Source of the DNA: Pandoraea sputorum
Lineage (GTDB): Bacteria > Pseudomonadota > Gammaproteobacteria > Burkholderiales > Burkholderiaceae
Length of the DNA stretch: 64,000 nucleotides
Reading direction: 5' to 3'
NCBI RefSeq assembly: GCF_000814845.2
Contig: NZ_CP010431.2
Location: 4,464,001 to 4,528,000, forward strand
The notes beneath the pieces were generated by a model. That model did no database searches, was not told the origin of the DNA, and saw only the letters and a list, made by a program, of their open reading frames with translations. Below, piece by piece: positions 39,586-48,442 of this stretch (its first letter is position 1; every line of letters begins with the position of its first letter). A program made the translations under genes and the position numbers.

Positions 39586-40998
39586 ATGGGACAAACGCTT
39601 TACCAAAAGATCGTGCGAAGCCACACGGCCTTCGACGTCGATGCGCAGCACGTCGCGCTCTATGCCGACCTGCACATCATGAACGAGTACACGAGCCCGC
39701 AAGCGTTCGCGGGACTGGCTGAGAAAGGCCTGCCGGTGCGCTGCCCGCAGAAGCAGATGGGGATCGTGGATCACGTCATTCCCACGCACCCGGTGCCGGT
39801 CGACAAACGCACCATCGTGATCGACGCCGCCGCCCATCAGGCCGCCAACTTCACCCGCAACTGCCACAAGCACGGCATTCATCTGTTCGACGTGACGGAC
39901 CCGGAGCAAGGCATCGAACACGTGGTGGCCCCGGAACTGGGGCTGATTCGTCCCGGCATGGTGGTACTTTGCGGCGACAGCCACACGACCACCTACGGCG
40001 CACTCGGCGCGCTGGGGTTCGGTATCGGCACATCGGAAGTCGAGCACGTGCTGGCGACGCAAACGCTCATTTACCGCGTGGCACGCGACATGCGAATCCA
40101 CGTCGACGGCGCGCTGGCGAGCGGCACCACGTCGAAAGACCTCGTGCTGTACATCATTGCCCGTATCGGTGCGCAAGGCGCGCGCGGCTTCGTCGTCGAG
40201 TACACGGGCGCGGCCATCGAGGCGCTGTCCGCCGAAGCTCGCATGACGTTGTGCAACATGACCGTCGAAGCGGGCGCGCGCGGTGCGCTCATCGCGCCAG
40301 ACACCACCACGCTGCAATACGTCGGCGACCACATTCGCGATCTGTCCGGCGACGCGCTGGAAGAGGCCAAGCACCGCTGGCTCGCGCTGCGCTCCGACGA
40401 GGATGCGACGTTCGACGTCACGCACCGCTTCGATGCCACCGACGTCGCGCCCTTCGTGACGTGGGGCACGAGCCCCGATCAGGCGATTGCGATCAACGCG
40501 CGGATTCCCTCGTTGTCGGAAGACGAGGGGGAGCGGCACAACGCATTGAAGGCGCTGGGCTACATGGGGCTCGACGCCGGTCAGTCGCTCGACGGTCTGC
40601 CCATCGATCACGTTTTCATCGGGTCCTGCACCAACGCGCGTATCGAAGACCTGCGCGCGATTGCGGAGATCGTACGGGGTCACAAGATGGCCGACGGCGT
40701 GCGTGCCATGGTCGTGCCGGGTTCGGGTCGCGTACGCGATCAGGCCGAGCGTGAAGGCATTGCGGATGCACTGAAAGACGCCGGTTTCGAATGGCGTCAG
40801 CCGGGCTGCTCGATGTGCCTCGCCATGAACGACGACATTCTCAAGCCCGCTCAGCGATGCGCGTCGACCACCAACCGCAATTTCGAGGGACGTCAGGGGC
40901 GTGGCGCACGCACGCACCTGATGAGCCCCGCCATGGCCGCCGCCGCCGCCATCGCTGGCCGCATCGTCGATATTCGCAAGGAGACCGCTCATGGCTGA
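39586..40998 (+). CDS. LeuC-like aconitase-superfamily hydro-lyase, large subunit
   Basis: The protein has 470 residues, the normal LeuC length. Cys ligands for a [4Fe-4S] cluster are in HVFIGSCTNARIEDL and QPGCSMCLAMN, and substrate-loop blocks include VVLCGDSHTTTYGALGALGF and GIGTSEVEHVLATQTL. ATG 39586 (MGQTLYQKIVRSH) has GGAG upstream; GTG 39574 is in frame. LeuCD isomerises isopropylmalate, but here the pair is followed by a 2-hydroxycarboxylate transporter and faces a LysR regulator, with no other leu gene. A catabolic dehydratase or hydratase for a malate-like acid (such as maleate, citraconate/citramalate or dimethylmalate) is more likely. Confidence 0.85.
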   Translation: MGQTLYQKIVRSHTAFDVDAQHVALYADLHIMNEYTSPQAFAGLAEKGLPVRCPQKQMGIVDHVIPTHPVPVDKRTIVIDAAAHQAANFTRNCHKHGIHLFDVTDPEQGIEHVVAPELGLIRPGMVVLCGDSHTTTYGALGALGFGIGTSEVEHVLATQTLIYRVARDMRIHVDGALASGTTSKDLVLYIIARIGAQGARGFVVEYTGAAIEALSAEARMTLCNMTVEAGARGALIAPDTTTLQYVGDHIRDLSGDALEEAKHRWLALRSDEDATFDVTHRFDATDVAPFVTWGTSPDQAIAINARIPSLSEDEGERHNALKALGYMGLDAGQSLDGLPIDHVFIGSCTNARIEDLRAIAEIVRGHKMADGVRAMVVPGSGRVRDQAEREGIADALKDAGFEWRQPGCSMCLAMNDDILKPAQRCASTTNRNFEGRQGRGARTHLMSPAMAAAAAIAGRIVDIRKETAHG

Positions 40999-41629
40999 GC
41001 ATACGATCGTGACCGGCACAGCCGCACCGCTGCCGCTGAACAATCTGGATACGGACCAGATCATGCCCAAGCAATTTCTGCTCGGCATCGACAAGTCCGG
41101 CCTCGCGCGCGGTGTGCTGTACGACCTGCGCACGAATGCCGACGGCACGCCCAACGACGCGTTCGTTCTGAACCGTCCCGCCTATCGCGACGCCCGCATT
41201 CTGGTGGCCGGGGCCAACTTCGGTTGCGGGTCGAGCCGTGAGCACGCGGTGTGGGGTTTGCAGCAATCGGGGATTGAAGCGGTCATCGCACCGAGCTTCG
41301 GCGAGATCTTCTACTTCAACGCGCAGAACAACCGTCTGCTATTGATCGTGCTCACCCCGGAGGACATCGCAAAGCTGACCGAGACAGTAAGCGATCCCGC
41401 GCAGAACGCGCTGACCATCGACGTCGAGCGCCAGTGCGTGGTGACGGCAAACGGAGACGCATTCGCGTTCGATCTGCCGGCGCGTCAGAAGCGCATGTTC
41501 GTGGAAGGTCTCGACATGATCCGCATGACGCTCAAGGACGGCGATGCCATCGGCGCATTCGAAGCCCGCCATCGCATCGATTTCCCCTGGATGCAAATCG
41601 ATCTGCCCAGACAACAACGTACCGCCTGA
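40991..41629 (+). CDS. LeuD-like aconitase-superfamily hydro-lyase, small subunit
   Basis: The protein has 212 residues. The swivel-domain motifs are LPLNNLDTDQIMPKQFL, ILVAGANFGCGSSREHAVWG and EAVIAPSFGEIFYFNAQNN, all typical of LeuD. The start overlaps the large-subunit gene by 8 bp, so the subunits are made together. It closes over the [4Fe-4S] active site of the large subunit. The true substrate is inferred from context to be other than isopropylmalate. Confidence 0.87.
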   Translation: MAEHTIVTGTAAPLPLNNLDTDQIMPKQFLLGIDKSGLARGVLYDLRTNADGTPNDAFVLNRPAYRDARILVAGANFGCGSSREHAVWGLQQSGIEAVIAPSFGEIFYFNAQNNRLLLIVLTPEDIAKLTETVSDPAQNALTIDVERQCVVTANGDAFAFDLPARQKRMFVEGLDMIRMTLKDGDAIGAFEARHRIDFPWMQIDLPRQQRTA

Positions 41630-41710
41630 GTGACAAGAGGCGCACGGCATTGAGTCAGTGCCGCGAGCGCCCTCACTCGCAACAGGTATTCCACCCTTTC
41701 AGGAGACACC

Positions 41711-43033
41711 ATGAAAAGCCAGGCCGCTCAGGCGAGCGCGACGCCGCTCGCCACCCCCTCTCTGATGTCGAAATTCACCATCGGCGGCGCACCGCTGCCG
41801 ATGTTCGTCGCCATTGCCGTCATCACTGGCCTTGCGGCTGTCACCGGACGCCTGCCTGCCGACATGATCGGCGGCTTCGCGGTGCTGATGATCGCAGGCA
41901 TGTTGCTCGGCGAGATCGGCGGCGCGATTCCGGTCTTCAAGCACATCGGCGGCCCTGCGATCCTCTGCCTGTTCGTACCGGCCGCCTTGCTCGGCAACGG
42001 GCTGATGGACGACGCGATCCTCAAGGCCATCACCGTCACGATGAAGACGGCCAATCTGCAATATCTCTATATCGCGTGTCTGGTCGCGGGCAGCATGCTC
42101 GGCATGAATCGAAAGATCCTGATTCAGGGCTTTCTGAAGATGTTCGTGCCGCTGCTGATCGGCACGCTCGCGGCCATTGCCGCCGGATGTCTCGCAGGAT
42201 TGCTGTTCGGCTTCAGCCCGCGTCACACGTTCTTCTTCATCGTGATGCCGATTCTCGGCGGCGGTATCGGCGAGGGCATTCTGCCGTTGTCGATCGGCTA
42301 TTCGGAGATTACGGGCGAGGCGCAGGGGCATCTGATTGCGACGATGGTCCCCGCCGCGCTCATCGGCAACGTCGTGGCGATTCTTTCGGCGGGGCTGCTC
42401 AAGCGCTTCGGCGAGAAGCGTCCGCATTACAACGGCAACGGCATGCTGGTGCGCAGTGGCGAAGATCGCGCACTGCTCGAAGGGCAGAACGTAGAACACG
42501 CGCTGGATCTGCGTTTGATGGGACACGGTTTGCTGCTGGCCTGCACGCTGTTCATTCTTGGTGCATTGCTTGCGCCTGTGACCGGCATTCCGGGGCCGGT
42601 GCTGATGATCGTCGCAGCGGCGGTGCTGAAGGTCTCGCGCCTGATTCCGGAAAGCATGGAGACCGGTGCGTATCAGATGTACAAGTTCATGTCGACGAAT
42701 CTGACGTTCGCGATTCTGGTCGGACTCGGGACGTTGTTCGTGTCGTGGGACAAACTCGTCGGCGCGTTTTCGACGGCCTACTTCGTGATCTGCGCGTCGA
42801 CGGTGATCGCGATGGTCGTCTCCGGATTCTTCGTCGGCATGTGGCTGAAGATGTTCCCGGTCGAGTCTGCCATCGTCACCGCCTGTCATAGCGGTCTTGG
42901 CGGCACGGGCGACGTGGCAATTCTGTCGTCATCGAATCGCATGGGACTGATGCCGTTCGCGCAGATTTCAACGCGTATCGGCGGTGCCGGGATGGTGGTG
43001 ATCGCAACGCTGCTGATGAAGTTCTGGCATTGA
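41711..43033 (+). CDS. 2-hydroxycarboxylate transporter (2HCT, CitS/MaeN family)
   Basis: The protein has 440 residues and about 11 TM segments. The two re-entrant loop signatures are present: MPILGGGIGEGILPLSIGYS in the first half and SGLGGTGDVAILSSSNRMGL in the second. Family members carry malate, citrate or lactate with Na+ or H+, or exchange them. It lies 81 bp after the LeuD-like gene in the same direction, which suggests uptake of the acid used by that enzyme. An A/G-rich AGGAGACACC precedes ATG 41711. Confidence 0.9.
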   Translation: MKSQAAQASATPLATPSLMSKFTIGGAPLPMFVAIAVITGLAAVTGRLPADMIGGFAVLMIAGMLLGEIGGAIPVFKHIGGPAILCLFVPAALLGNGLMDDAILKAITVTMKTANLQYLYIACLVAGSMLGMNRKILIQGFLKMFVPLLIGTLAAIAAGCLAGLLFGFSPRHTFFFIVMPILGGGIGEGILPLSIGYSEITGEAQGHLIATMVPAALIGNVVAILSAGLLKRFGEKRPHYNGNGMLVRSGEDRALLEGQNVEHALDLRLMGHGLLLACTLFILGALLAPVTGIPGPVLMIVAAAVLKVSRLIPESMETGAYQMYKFMSTNLTFAILVGLGTLFVSWDKLVGAFSTAYFVICASTVIAMVVSGFFVGMWLKMFPVESAIVTACHSGLGGTGDVAILSSSNRMGLMPFAQISTRIGGAGMVVIATLLMKFWH

Positions 43034-43080
43034 TGCGACAGCGCAATTAGTCCCCGAAGTCCCCCATCCCCTCGGGCAGC

Positions 43081-43107
43081 GGCGGTCCGGACCTCAGTCC
43101 GGCCGCC
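43081..43107. terminator. GC hairpin between 2HCT and zntB genes
   Basis: GGCGG and CCGGAC on the left (43081-43092) pair with GTCCGG and CCGCC (43097-43107) around the loop CTCA, with one bulged T. It covers the zntB stop. No T-run is present, so it is a weak convergent terminator candidate. Confidence 0.45.
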
Positions 43108-44110
43108 GCCGGAACGCCCACCAGCCTGCGGCCGCAGTGCCTGTCGCCACAATAAACACGAGCACCCAGAAGCCATGCGGATGATCCGAGAGCGGAATGC
43201 CGCCGACGTTCATCCCGAAAAAGCCCGCCACGATGTTGATGGGCAACGCGAGTACGGTCACGACCGTCAGCGTGTAAATGGTGCGGTCGGTGCGCTCGCT
43301 GACCATCGCCGCAATTTCTTCCTGAAGCAACTTGATGCGCTCCAGCAACGCCGACAGGTCGTTCAGGACGACGGCGAATTCTTCGGTTGCCTGGCGGAAT
43401 TCCTGAACGTCGTCGGCATGGCCCCATATCGGCGGGCGACTTAGCAGACGAAAAAGCGCCGCCGGCTCCGGGGCGAGCAGACGTTGCAGACGAACGAGCA
43501 CCCGGCGCAATGACCCGAGGTCGGCTCGGTTGCTCTCGATGCGCTGCTGCAACAGGCGATCTTCGACGGTGTCCACGCGGCGGCTCGTCTCGCGTACGAT
43601 GCGCTCAAGTACGTCCGCCTGATCGCGCAGCAGGTGCACGAGTAAAGCGAGCGGCGAGCGGAAGGCGTCGCCACGTTTGACGGATGCGCGCAGCTTGTCG
43701 ATGGAGCGCAGCGGTTTTACGCGTCCGGTCACGAGCAGGCGGGCGTTGGCCGCCACACGCAGCGTCGAGATCTCGGACTGCGCGATGTCGAACGCGAAAA
43801 TCACGTCGTTGATGACGGCCAGCAGCCAATCGTCGGAATGTTCGATGCGCGTGGAGCGCGACCCTTCGCTCAGGCTCTCGTAGAACTCTTCGGGCAGGTG
43901 CATCTGCTGCTTGAGCCACTTCTCGCACGCGGCGTGCGCGAAATTGAAATGCAGCCAGAGGAAGCCGTCGGCGTGCTCGCCTTTTGCCAGCCACGCCAAT
44001 GCCTCGGTCGAATCGACCGGTTGCGGGGGCGCGCCGTCAGTGAAACGATAGCCGTAGATCAGACCCGCCTGATCGCAGCCATATGCGTTGTGAGCTAATT
44101 CGGCGAACAT
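43094..44110 (-). CDS. zntB: CorA-family zinc transporter, ZntB type
   Basis: The protein has 338 residues. A large cytoplasmic domain rich in helices (about 1-270) is followed by two C-terminal TM segments, with the signature FFGMNVGGIP between them (GMN motif) and the variable loop DHPHGF. The length and opening (MFAELAHNAYGCDQAGLIYGY) fit ZntB rather than CorA. ZntB proteins move Zn2+, with uptake by proton coupling shown for one homologue. The gene is alone, convergent with the 2HCT gene and divergent from ppk2. Confidence 0.86.
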   Translation of the reverse strand: MFAELAHNAYGCDQAGLIYGYRFTDGAPPQPVDSTEALAWLAKGEHADGFLWLHFNFAHAACEKWLKQQMHLPEEFYESLSEGSRSTRIEHSDDWLLAVINDVIFAFDIAQSEISTLRVAANARLLVTGRVKPLRSIDKLRASVKRGDAFRSPLALLVHLLRDQADVLERIVRETSRRVDTVEDRLLQQRIESNRADLGSLRRVLVRLQRLLAPEPAALFRLLSRPPIWGHADDVQEFRQATEEFAVVLNDLSALLERIKLLQEEIAAMVSERTDRTIYTLTVVTVLALPINIVAGFFGMNVGGIPLSDHPHGFWVLVFIVATGTAAAGWWAFRRRPD

Positions 44111-44429
44111 GCGCGCGGTATCTGTGACGAGGCGTGGGGGACGGACGTGAACCGCCCCGTAGCACGGTGGGACTTGCCATCATGACAATGTCATATTTCA
44201 TTTTTGTGACAATTTCGGCGTGCTCGCGAATCCCAGGCAATACGGTGGCGGCACCGCCGGGCGGGGCACGCGAGGGAACTACGTCACACGGTATTCGTCA
44301 ACGCCATGTTGGTGTCATAAAATCGTCGCATACTGAAACGCATCATCGGGCGCGCATTTTGTCCGTCCGCCGTCACCCGGGGCAGTACGGGGTGCCTTTT
44401 GTGTTTGCTGGCCGTAAGAGATCGTCGCC
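44111..44429. promoter_or_regulatory. Divergent promoter region between zntB and ppk2
   Basis: This 319-bp gap has no ORF. The 13-bp dyad ATGACA-A-TGTCAT (44182-44194) is close to the zntB start, and a further TGACAAT (44207-44213) repeats its left arm 24 bp away. Either could be an operator for the metal transporter. Confidence 0.35.
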
Positions 44430-45350
44430 ATGACTAAATTCGATTCCGACGCCGACCACGACGCAATGCTTGCGCGTCGTCTCCAAGATGACCTGATCGA
44501 CAGCTACGACGAAGAGATCGAGATGGAAATCGACGATCTGCGTCTGCCCGGTCTGAACGATCTCAGCGCCGAGGCGCGCGACGACCGTCTTCACTATTTC
44601 CGCGAACTGTTCCGCCTTCAGGGCGAGCTGGTGAAGTTGCAGGACTGGGTCATCCGCAGCCGTCACCGTCTTGTGGTGATCTTCGAAGGCCGCGACGCCG
44701 CCGGCAAGGGCGGCGCGATCAAGCGCATCACGCAGCGCCTGAATCCTCGCGTGTGCCGTGTGGCCGCACTACCCGCGCCTAACGACCGCGAACGCACCCA
44801 GTGGTACTTCCAGCGCTATGTCCAGCATCTGCCTGCGGCTGGCGAGATCGTGCTGTTCGACCGAAGCTGGTACAACCGCGCCGGAGTCGAGCATGTGATG
44901 GGCTTTTGCACGGAGAACGAGTACGAGGAGTTCTTCCGCTCGGTGCCGGAGTTCGAAAAAATGCTGGTGCGCAGCGGCATCCAGATCGTCAAATACTGGT
45001 TCTCGATTTCGGACGAAGAGCAGGAAGCGCGCTTTATGGCCCGCATTCAGGATCCGCTCAAGCAGTGGAAGTTGAGCCCGATGGATCTGGAGAGCCGCAC
45101 GCGTTGGGAGAAGTACACGGTCGCAAAGGAAGTCATGCTCGAGCGCACGCACATTCCGGAAGCGCCGTGGTGGGTAGTGCAGGCCGACGACAAGAAGCGC
45201 GCGCGTCTGAACTGCATTCACCACCTGCTCAACCAGGTGCCGTATCACGACGTGGAGCGCTCGCAGGTGGTGTTGCCCGAGCGTGCCCGCAGCGAAAGCT
45301 ACATGCGCCACCCGGTGCCGCCGGAGATCATAGTGCCGGAGATTTATTGA
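44430..45350 (+). CDS. ppk2: Polyphosphate kinase 2
   Basis: The protein has 306 residues, class I single-domain PPK2. Walker A is VVIFEGRDAAGKGGAIKRIT, Walker B is EIVLFDRSWYNRAGVEHVMG, and the lid region includes NDRERTQWYFQRYVQHLPA. It transfers phosphate between polyphosphate and nucleoside diphosphates, usually favouring GTP or ATP formation from poly-P. An acidic N terminus of about 40 residues precedes the core. The last 23 bp overlap the convergent kinase gene, leaving no room for a terminator between them. Confidence 0.93.
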   Translation: MTKFDSDADHDAMLARRLQDDLIDSYDEEIEMEIDDLRLPGLNDLSAEARDDRLHYFRELFRLQGELVKLQDWVIRSRHRLVVIFEGRDAAGKGGAIKRITQRLNPRVCRVAALPAPNDRERTQWYFQRYVQHLPAAGEIVLFDRSWYNRAGVEHVMGFCTENEYEEFFRSVPEFEKMLVRSGIQIVKYWFSISDEEQEARFMARIQDPLKQWKLSPMDLESRTRWEKYTVAKEVMLERTHIPEAPWWVVQADDKKRARLNCIHHLLNQVPYHDVERSQVVLPERARSESYMRHPVPPEIIVPEIY

Positions 45351-46677
45351 ACATCGGCAGTTTGAGCGTCACACGCAATCCCCCGCCGGGCGATCGGTCG
45401 AGACGCACCGCACCGCCCAGCCCTTCCACGAGCCGTACGACGAGCGACAGCCCGAGTCCGCAGTGGCCTTCGCCACCCCGCGAGGCATCGAGTCGAACGA
45501 ACGGACGCATCGCGAGCGCCACCTGATCGTCCGGGATGCCTTTGCCGCAGTCACTGACTTCGATGTATCCCATCGCCTCGTCGCGCCATGTCGCCAGACG
45601 CACGGTTGGCTCACCGTGCTCAAGCGCATTGTCGACGAGGTTCGACATCACGCGATTGAGCAGCGTGCGCGGCAGCATGAATTCAGGCCCTGCGCGCAAG
45701 TTGCTGACGAATAGCGAAGCATCGTCGACGGCTTCGGCGGTTCGATCGATGGGGCCCGTGACAGCGCCGGAAACAGCGCCGGAAGCGGACGATTCTTCGT
45801 CTGCCGGAAATTGTTCGCGTAGGAACGCGTCGACGCCGATCAACGGGCTGGTGTCCGCTTCGTCTCTCGCATAGGCGAGAAATTGCTGAACGATGTGGTC
45901 GATGGACGCGATATCGCGCACGAAGCCATCGCGTGAAGTCTCACTATCGATGAGATCGGCGCGCAGGCGCAAACGCGTGAGCGGCGACTTGAGATCGTGC
46001 GCGATGCCCGCGAGCATGATGGCCTGATTGTCTTCGGCTTCGGCAAGCCGCTTGGCCATCTCGTTGAACGCGTGGGTCAGGTCACGCAGCTCGTGCGGTC
46101 CTTGCTCGGGCAACAATGCGGGACGCCGTCCGCGGGCGATCACCCGGGCGGCATGCGCAAGCCGGGCGATGGGTCGTTGCATCTGCCATGCCACGAGCAG
46201 CGCGAGCAGCACGGCACCGATAAGAATACCGACGGTCTCGCGCACGAACGGCGGCATCGGCGGAAGATCGAGTTCGATGACGATCCACTCGTCGCGCTGC
46301 GGCAACAGCACCCAGATATTGCTGCGTTTGCGATCGTTGACGATATGGAGTTGGGTGTCTGGCGGCAGACGCGAGAGCAGTTCGTGACGAAGACGCGTGC
46401 CGCGCTCGTCGTCGACTTCGTGGGTGAATGTCGGCGTTTGCGCCACAGGAACGCGACGCACGGCATGCGGTGGCGCGAGGCTGCCGGGGTCGACAGCCCG
46501 CTGATCGACGCTTTGAATGGCCACCAGCAAGCCTCGGGCGAAACCGTCGACTTGCTGGCGCGGGCGCTGGTAGAACACCAGCGCGCTCCACACGAGATGC
46601 ATCACCAACAGGACGGCAATGCCCAGCCATGCCATGCGCGCGAACAGCGAGTCGCGCAGCAACCAACGCAAATTCAC
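45328..46677 (-). CDS. EnvZ-like sensor histidine kinase of the macAB locus
   Basis: The protein has 449 residues. TM1 is about 13-35, a periplasmic sensor about 36-143, TM2 about 148-165, then HAMP. HisKA is AIMLAGIAHDLKSPLTRLRL with H227. The N box is NRVMSNLVDNALEHG, G1 is VSDCGKGIPDDQV and G2 is HCGLGLSLVVRL. A low-complexity insert SGAVSGAVTGP sits between the HisKA and ATPase domains. The start overlaps the regulator stop (ATGA). It is close in layout to the kinase at 18078, so the two systems are probably paralogous. The signal is unknown. Confidence 0.88.
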   Translation of the reverse strand: MNLRWLLRDSLFARMAWLGIAVLLVMHLVWSALVFYQRPRQQVDGFARGLLVAIQSVDQRAVDPGSLAPPHAVRRVPVAQTPTFTHEVDDERGTRLRHELLSRLPPDTQLHIVNDRKRSNIWVLLPQRDEWIVIELDLPPMPPFVRETVGILIGAVLLALLVAWQMQRPIARLAHAARVIARGRRPALLPEQGPHELRDLTHAFNEMAKRLAEAEDNQAIMLAGIAHDLKSPLTRLRLRADLIDSETSRDGFVRDIASIDHIVQQFLAYARDEADTSPLIGVDAFLREQFPADEESSASGAVSGAVTGPIDRTAEAVDDASLFVSNLRAGPEFMLPRTLLNRVMSNLVDNALEHGEPTVRLATWRDEAMGYIEVSDCGKGIPDDQVALAMRPFVRLDASRGGEGHCGLGLSLVVRLVEGLGGAVRLDRSPGGGLRVTLKLPMFNKSPAL

Positions 46678-47531
46678 GCAGCGGACTCCCGCCAGCCGCG
46701 CACGGTGCGCTTGCCTGCCGACGCCGTGGTAGCGAGCGACATACCGTCGTCGCCGACACTGCCGATATCACCGGCGTCGCCCATGCCATCGGCGCGCTCA
46801 CGGGCCTCAGACGTCGCGCCCTCGGTCAGCTCACCGCCCGGCACGAACACATAACCTTTGCCGCGAATGGTCTGGATATAGCGCGGCTCCGACGGGTCGG
46901 TTTCGATGAGTCTGCGCAGACGCCACACCGGCACGTCGAGGCTACGGTCGCGGAAGGCGATACCGTCGCCATACAGCATGGCGTGCAGTTTGACGCGCGG
47001 CAGCACCTGCATGGGATGCTGAGTGAATGCCTTGAGCATGGCGAATTCGGTATCGCGCAGCGGCAGGCGCTCGCCCTCGCGCTGAAGGGTGCGCAGCGTG
47101 TAATCGAGCTCGAACGGGCCGAATCGGTACGGTGCACGAGCGTCCGGCGCGCTGGCCGCGACCGGACCACGGCGGCGCAGCACCGCGTGGATACGCGCCA
47201 GCAACTCGCGCGGATCGAACGGCTTGGCAAGATAATCGTCGGCGCCCAGCTCAAGGCCCAGGGCACGATCGAGCGGGCCGCCACGCGCCGACAACATGAT
47301 GACGGGGATATCCTCGCCCGCCGCACGCAAGTCCTGCAATGCCCGCAGGCCGTCGCGCTCCGGCATCATGATGTCGAGCAAAATGACGGACGGTCGTTCG
47401 AGCTCCAACCGGCGCAGCAACGACGCGCCGTTGTGAAGTACCGAGACCTGCATGCCATTGGCGTGCAGCAATTCGCGCAATAGGTCGCGAACGACGGGAT
47501 CGTCATCGACCAGAAGAACATGCAGACTCAT
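46674..47531 (-). CDS. OmpR-family response regulator of the macAB locus
   Basis: The protein has 285 residues from ATG 47529-47531 (MSLHVLLVDDDPVVRDLLRE). D9-D11 form the acidic pocket, D53 is the phospho-acceptor (VILLDIMMPERDG), and the Lys is in YLAKPFDP. The winged helix ends IRGKGYVFVPGG near residue 233. A Gly/Asp/Ala-rich tail of about 50 residues follows, longer than in the regulator at 17335. Only a weak GAGA ribosome site is visible. A small ORF lies 17 bp upstream, and macAB is divergent beyond it; phased repeats there are plausible binding sites. Confidence 0.88.
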   Translation of the reverse strand: MSLHVLLVDDDPVVRDLLRELLHANGMQVSVLHNGASLLRRLELERPSVILLDIMMPERDGLRALQDLRAAGEDIPVIMLSARGGPLDRALGLELGADDYLAKPFDPRELLARIHAVLRRRGPVAASAPDARAPYRFGPFELDYTLRTLQREGERLPLRDTEFAMLKAFTQHPMQVLPRVKLHAMLYGDGIAFRDRSLDVPVWRLRRLIETDPSEPRYIQTIRGKGYVFVPGGELTEGATSEARERADGMGDAGDIGSVGDDGMSLATTASAGKRTVRGWRESAA

Positions 47532-47548
47532 GAATATTTCTCGGTAAA

Positions 47549-47770
47549 TTAAGTTGCGCGCGGTGCCGTCGCGTTTTGCGACAGTTTCACTGCATCGTCT
47601 TGCGTGACGGACACGGGCTCCGGCGTACTGGAGAGCGCCCGCAGCGCATTGGCATATCGATCTGCTCCCGACGCCGCACGATGTGTGCCGACCGTCGAAG
47701 CCGCCCCTTGTCCCGGCAAGCGCCAGGCACGATGCACCGCCGCATCCGGCGAACCAATGGCAATGGCCAT
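47549..47770 (-). CDS. Small hypothetical ORF (73 aa) preceding the regulator
   Basis: ATG 47768-47770 is preceded by AAGGAGGGG nine bases upstream, the best ribosome site in the region, and the frame runs 73 codons to a stop 17 bp before the response regulator. The product starts MAIAIGSPDAAVHRAWRLPG and is Ala/Ser-rich with no signal peptide or TM segment. I do not recognise it. It may be a short protein or a leader that couples translation to the regulator, whose own ribosome site is poor. Existence rests on the ribosome site and context. Confidence 0.5.
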   Translation of the reverse strand: MAIAIGSPDAAVHRAWRLPGQGAASTVGTHRAASGADRYANALRALSSTPEPVSVTQDDAVKLSQNATAPRAT

Positions 47771-48442
47771 GCTTTGTACCCCTCCTTGACGAGATACACC
47801 GCAGTTTGCGCGCCCGTCCAGTGAAGCGTTGACCGAAGCATCCAACAGAATGGCGTCCAATCCTTATTTCAGAAAGGATTGGTAAGGCAGGCTGAGACCA
47901 TTTCACGGCCCCACGGCGACACCCAAGGCCAAATAATCAAAATTTCGCCGACGTTGAGCGAATTAAGGCGAAATTATAGCGAATTTAGCGATCCCTCGTC
48001 GCAGCGCTTGCCTTACACGATGCTCCTCGGATCGACGCCGTACGCCGACGACGATCCGCAATCTTCACACTGTGCAGACCTTCCGTCGCCCCACCGTCAG
48101 CCCGTTCGAAATCCCTCTCGCCCTTACGGAATAAGGCGTTCACGCCCTTACTCACACCAAAACCACAACCCGCAGCGCCCCTTTCCGGCTCTCCACATTT
48201 CCCCTTCCCGCCGCCCCTACCACCTCCTCCCCTCGTAACGGACCGCCCCTCCTTTGCGCCGCTCGTCCTCCCGATCATTTGTTTCTTTTTGTCTCCATTG
48301 ATCGCGTCTCTTTGTTTTTTCTTTCTCGTTATCTCTGTTCACAAAGTCCCAACAACTTAAAACAGTTTGTCCCCCCACCTTTGTTTAGCATCCCCTCACG
48401 TTCGCCCCACCCAGCGACGGCTTTCGCCATTTCTTTCCATCA
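47771..48442. promoter_or_regulatory. Divergent promoter region of the TCS and macAB operons
   Basis: The left part holds phased GCGAA(A)TT repeats at 47958, 47968 and 47979 plus GCGA at 47988, and the dyad AATTTCGCC (47941-47949) / GGCGAAATT (47967-47975). The right part (about 48060-48442) is strikingly pyrimidine-rich on the plus strand; I count 136 pyrimidines in the 180 bases 48181-48360. No ORF is credible here. The pyrimidine stretch would form the macA mRNA leader. Confidence 0.55.

Noticed and set aside
39586..41629. Annotation as leucine-biosynthetic leuCD
   Set aside because: Motifs fit the family, but the LysR regulator, the 2HCT transporter and the lack of other leu genes favour a catabolic role, so no leu gene symbol is given.
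47879..48238. 119-codon plus-strand ORF upstream of macA
   Set aside because: It spans the phased repeats and the pyrimidine tract with a Pro/Arg/Ser-rich translation and no ribosome site, so it is a composition artefact.
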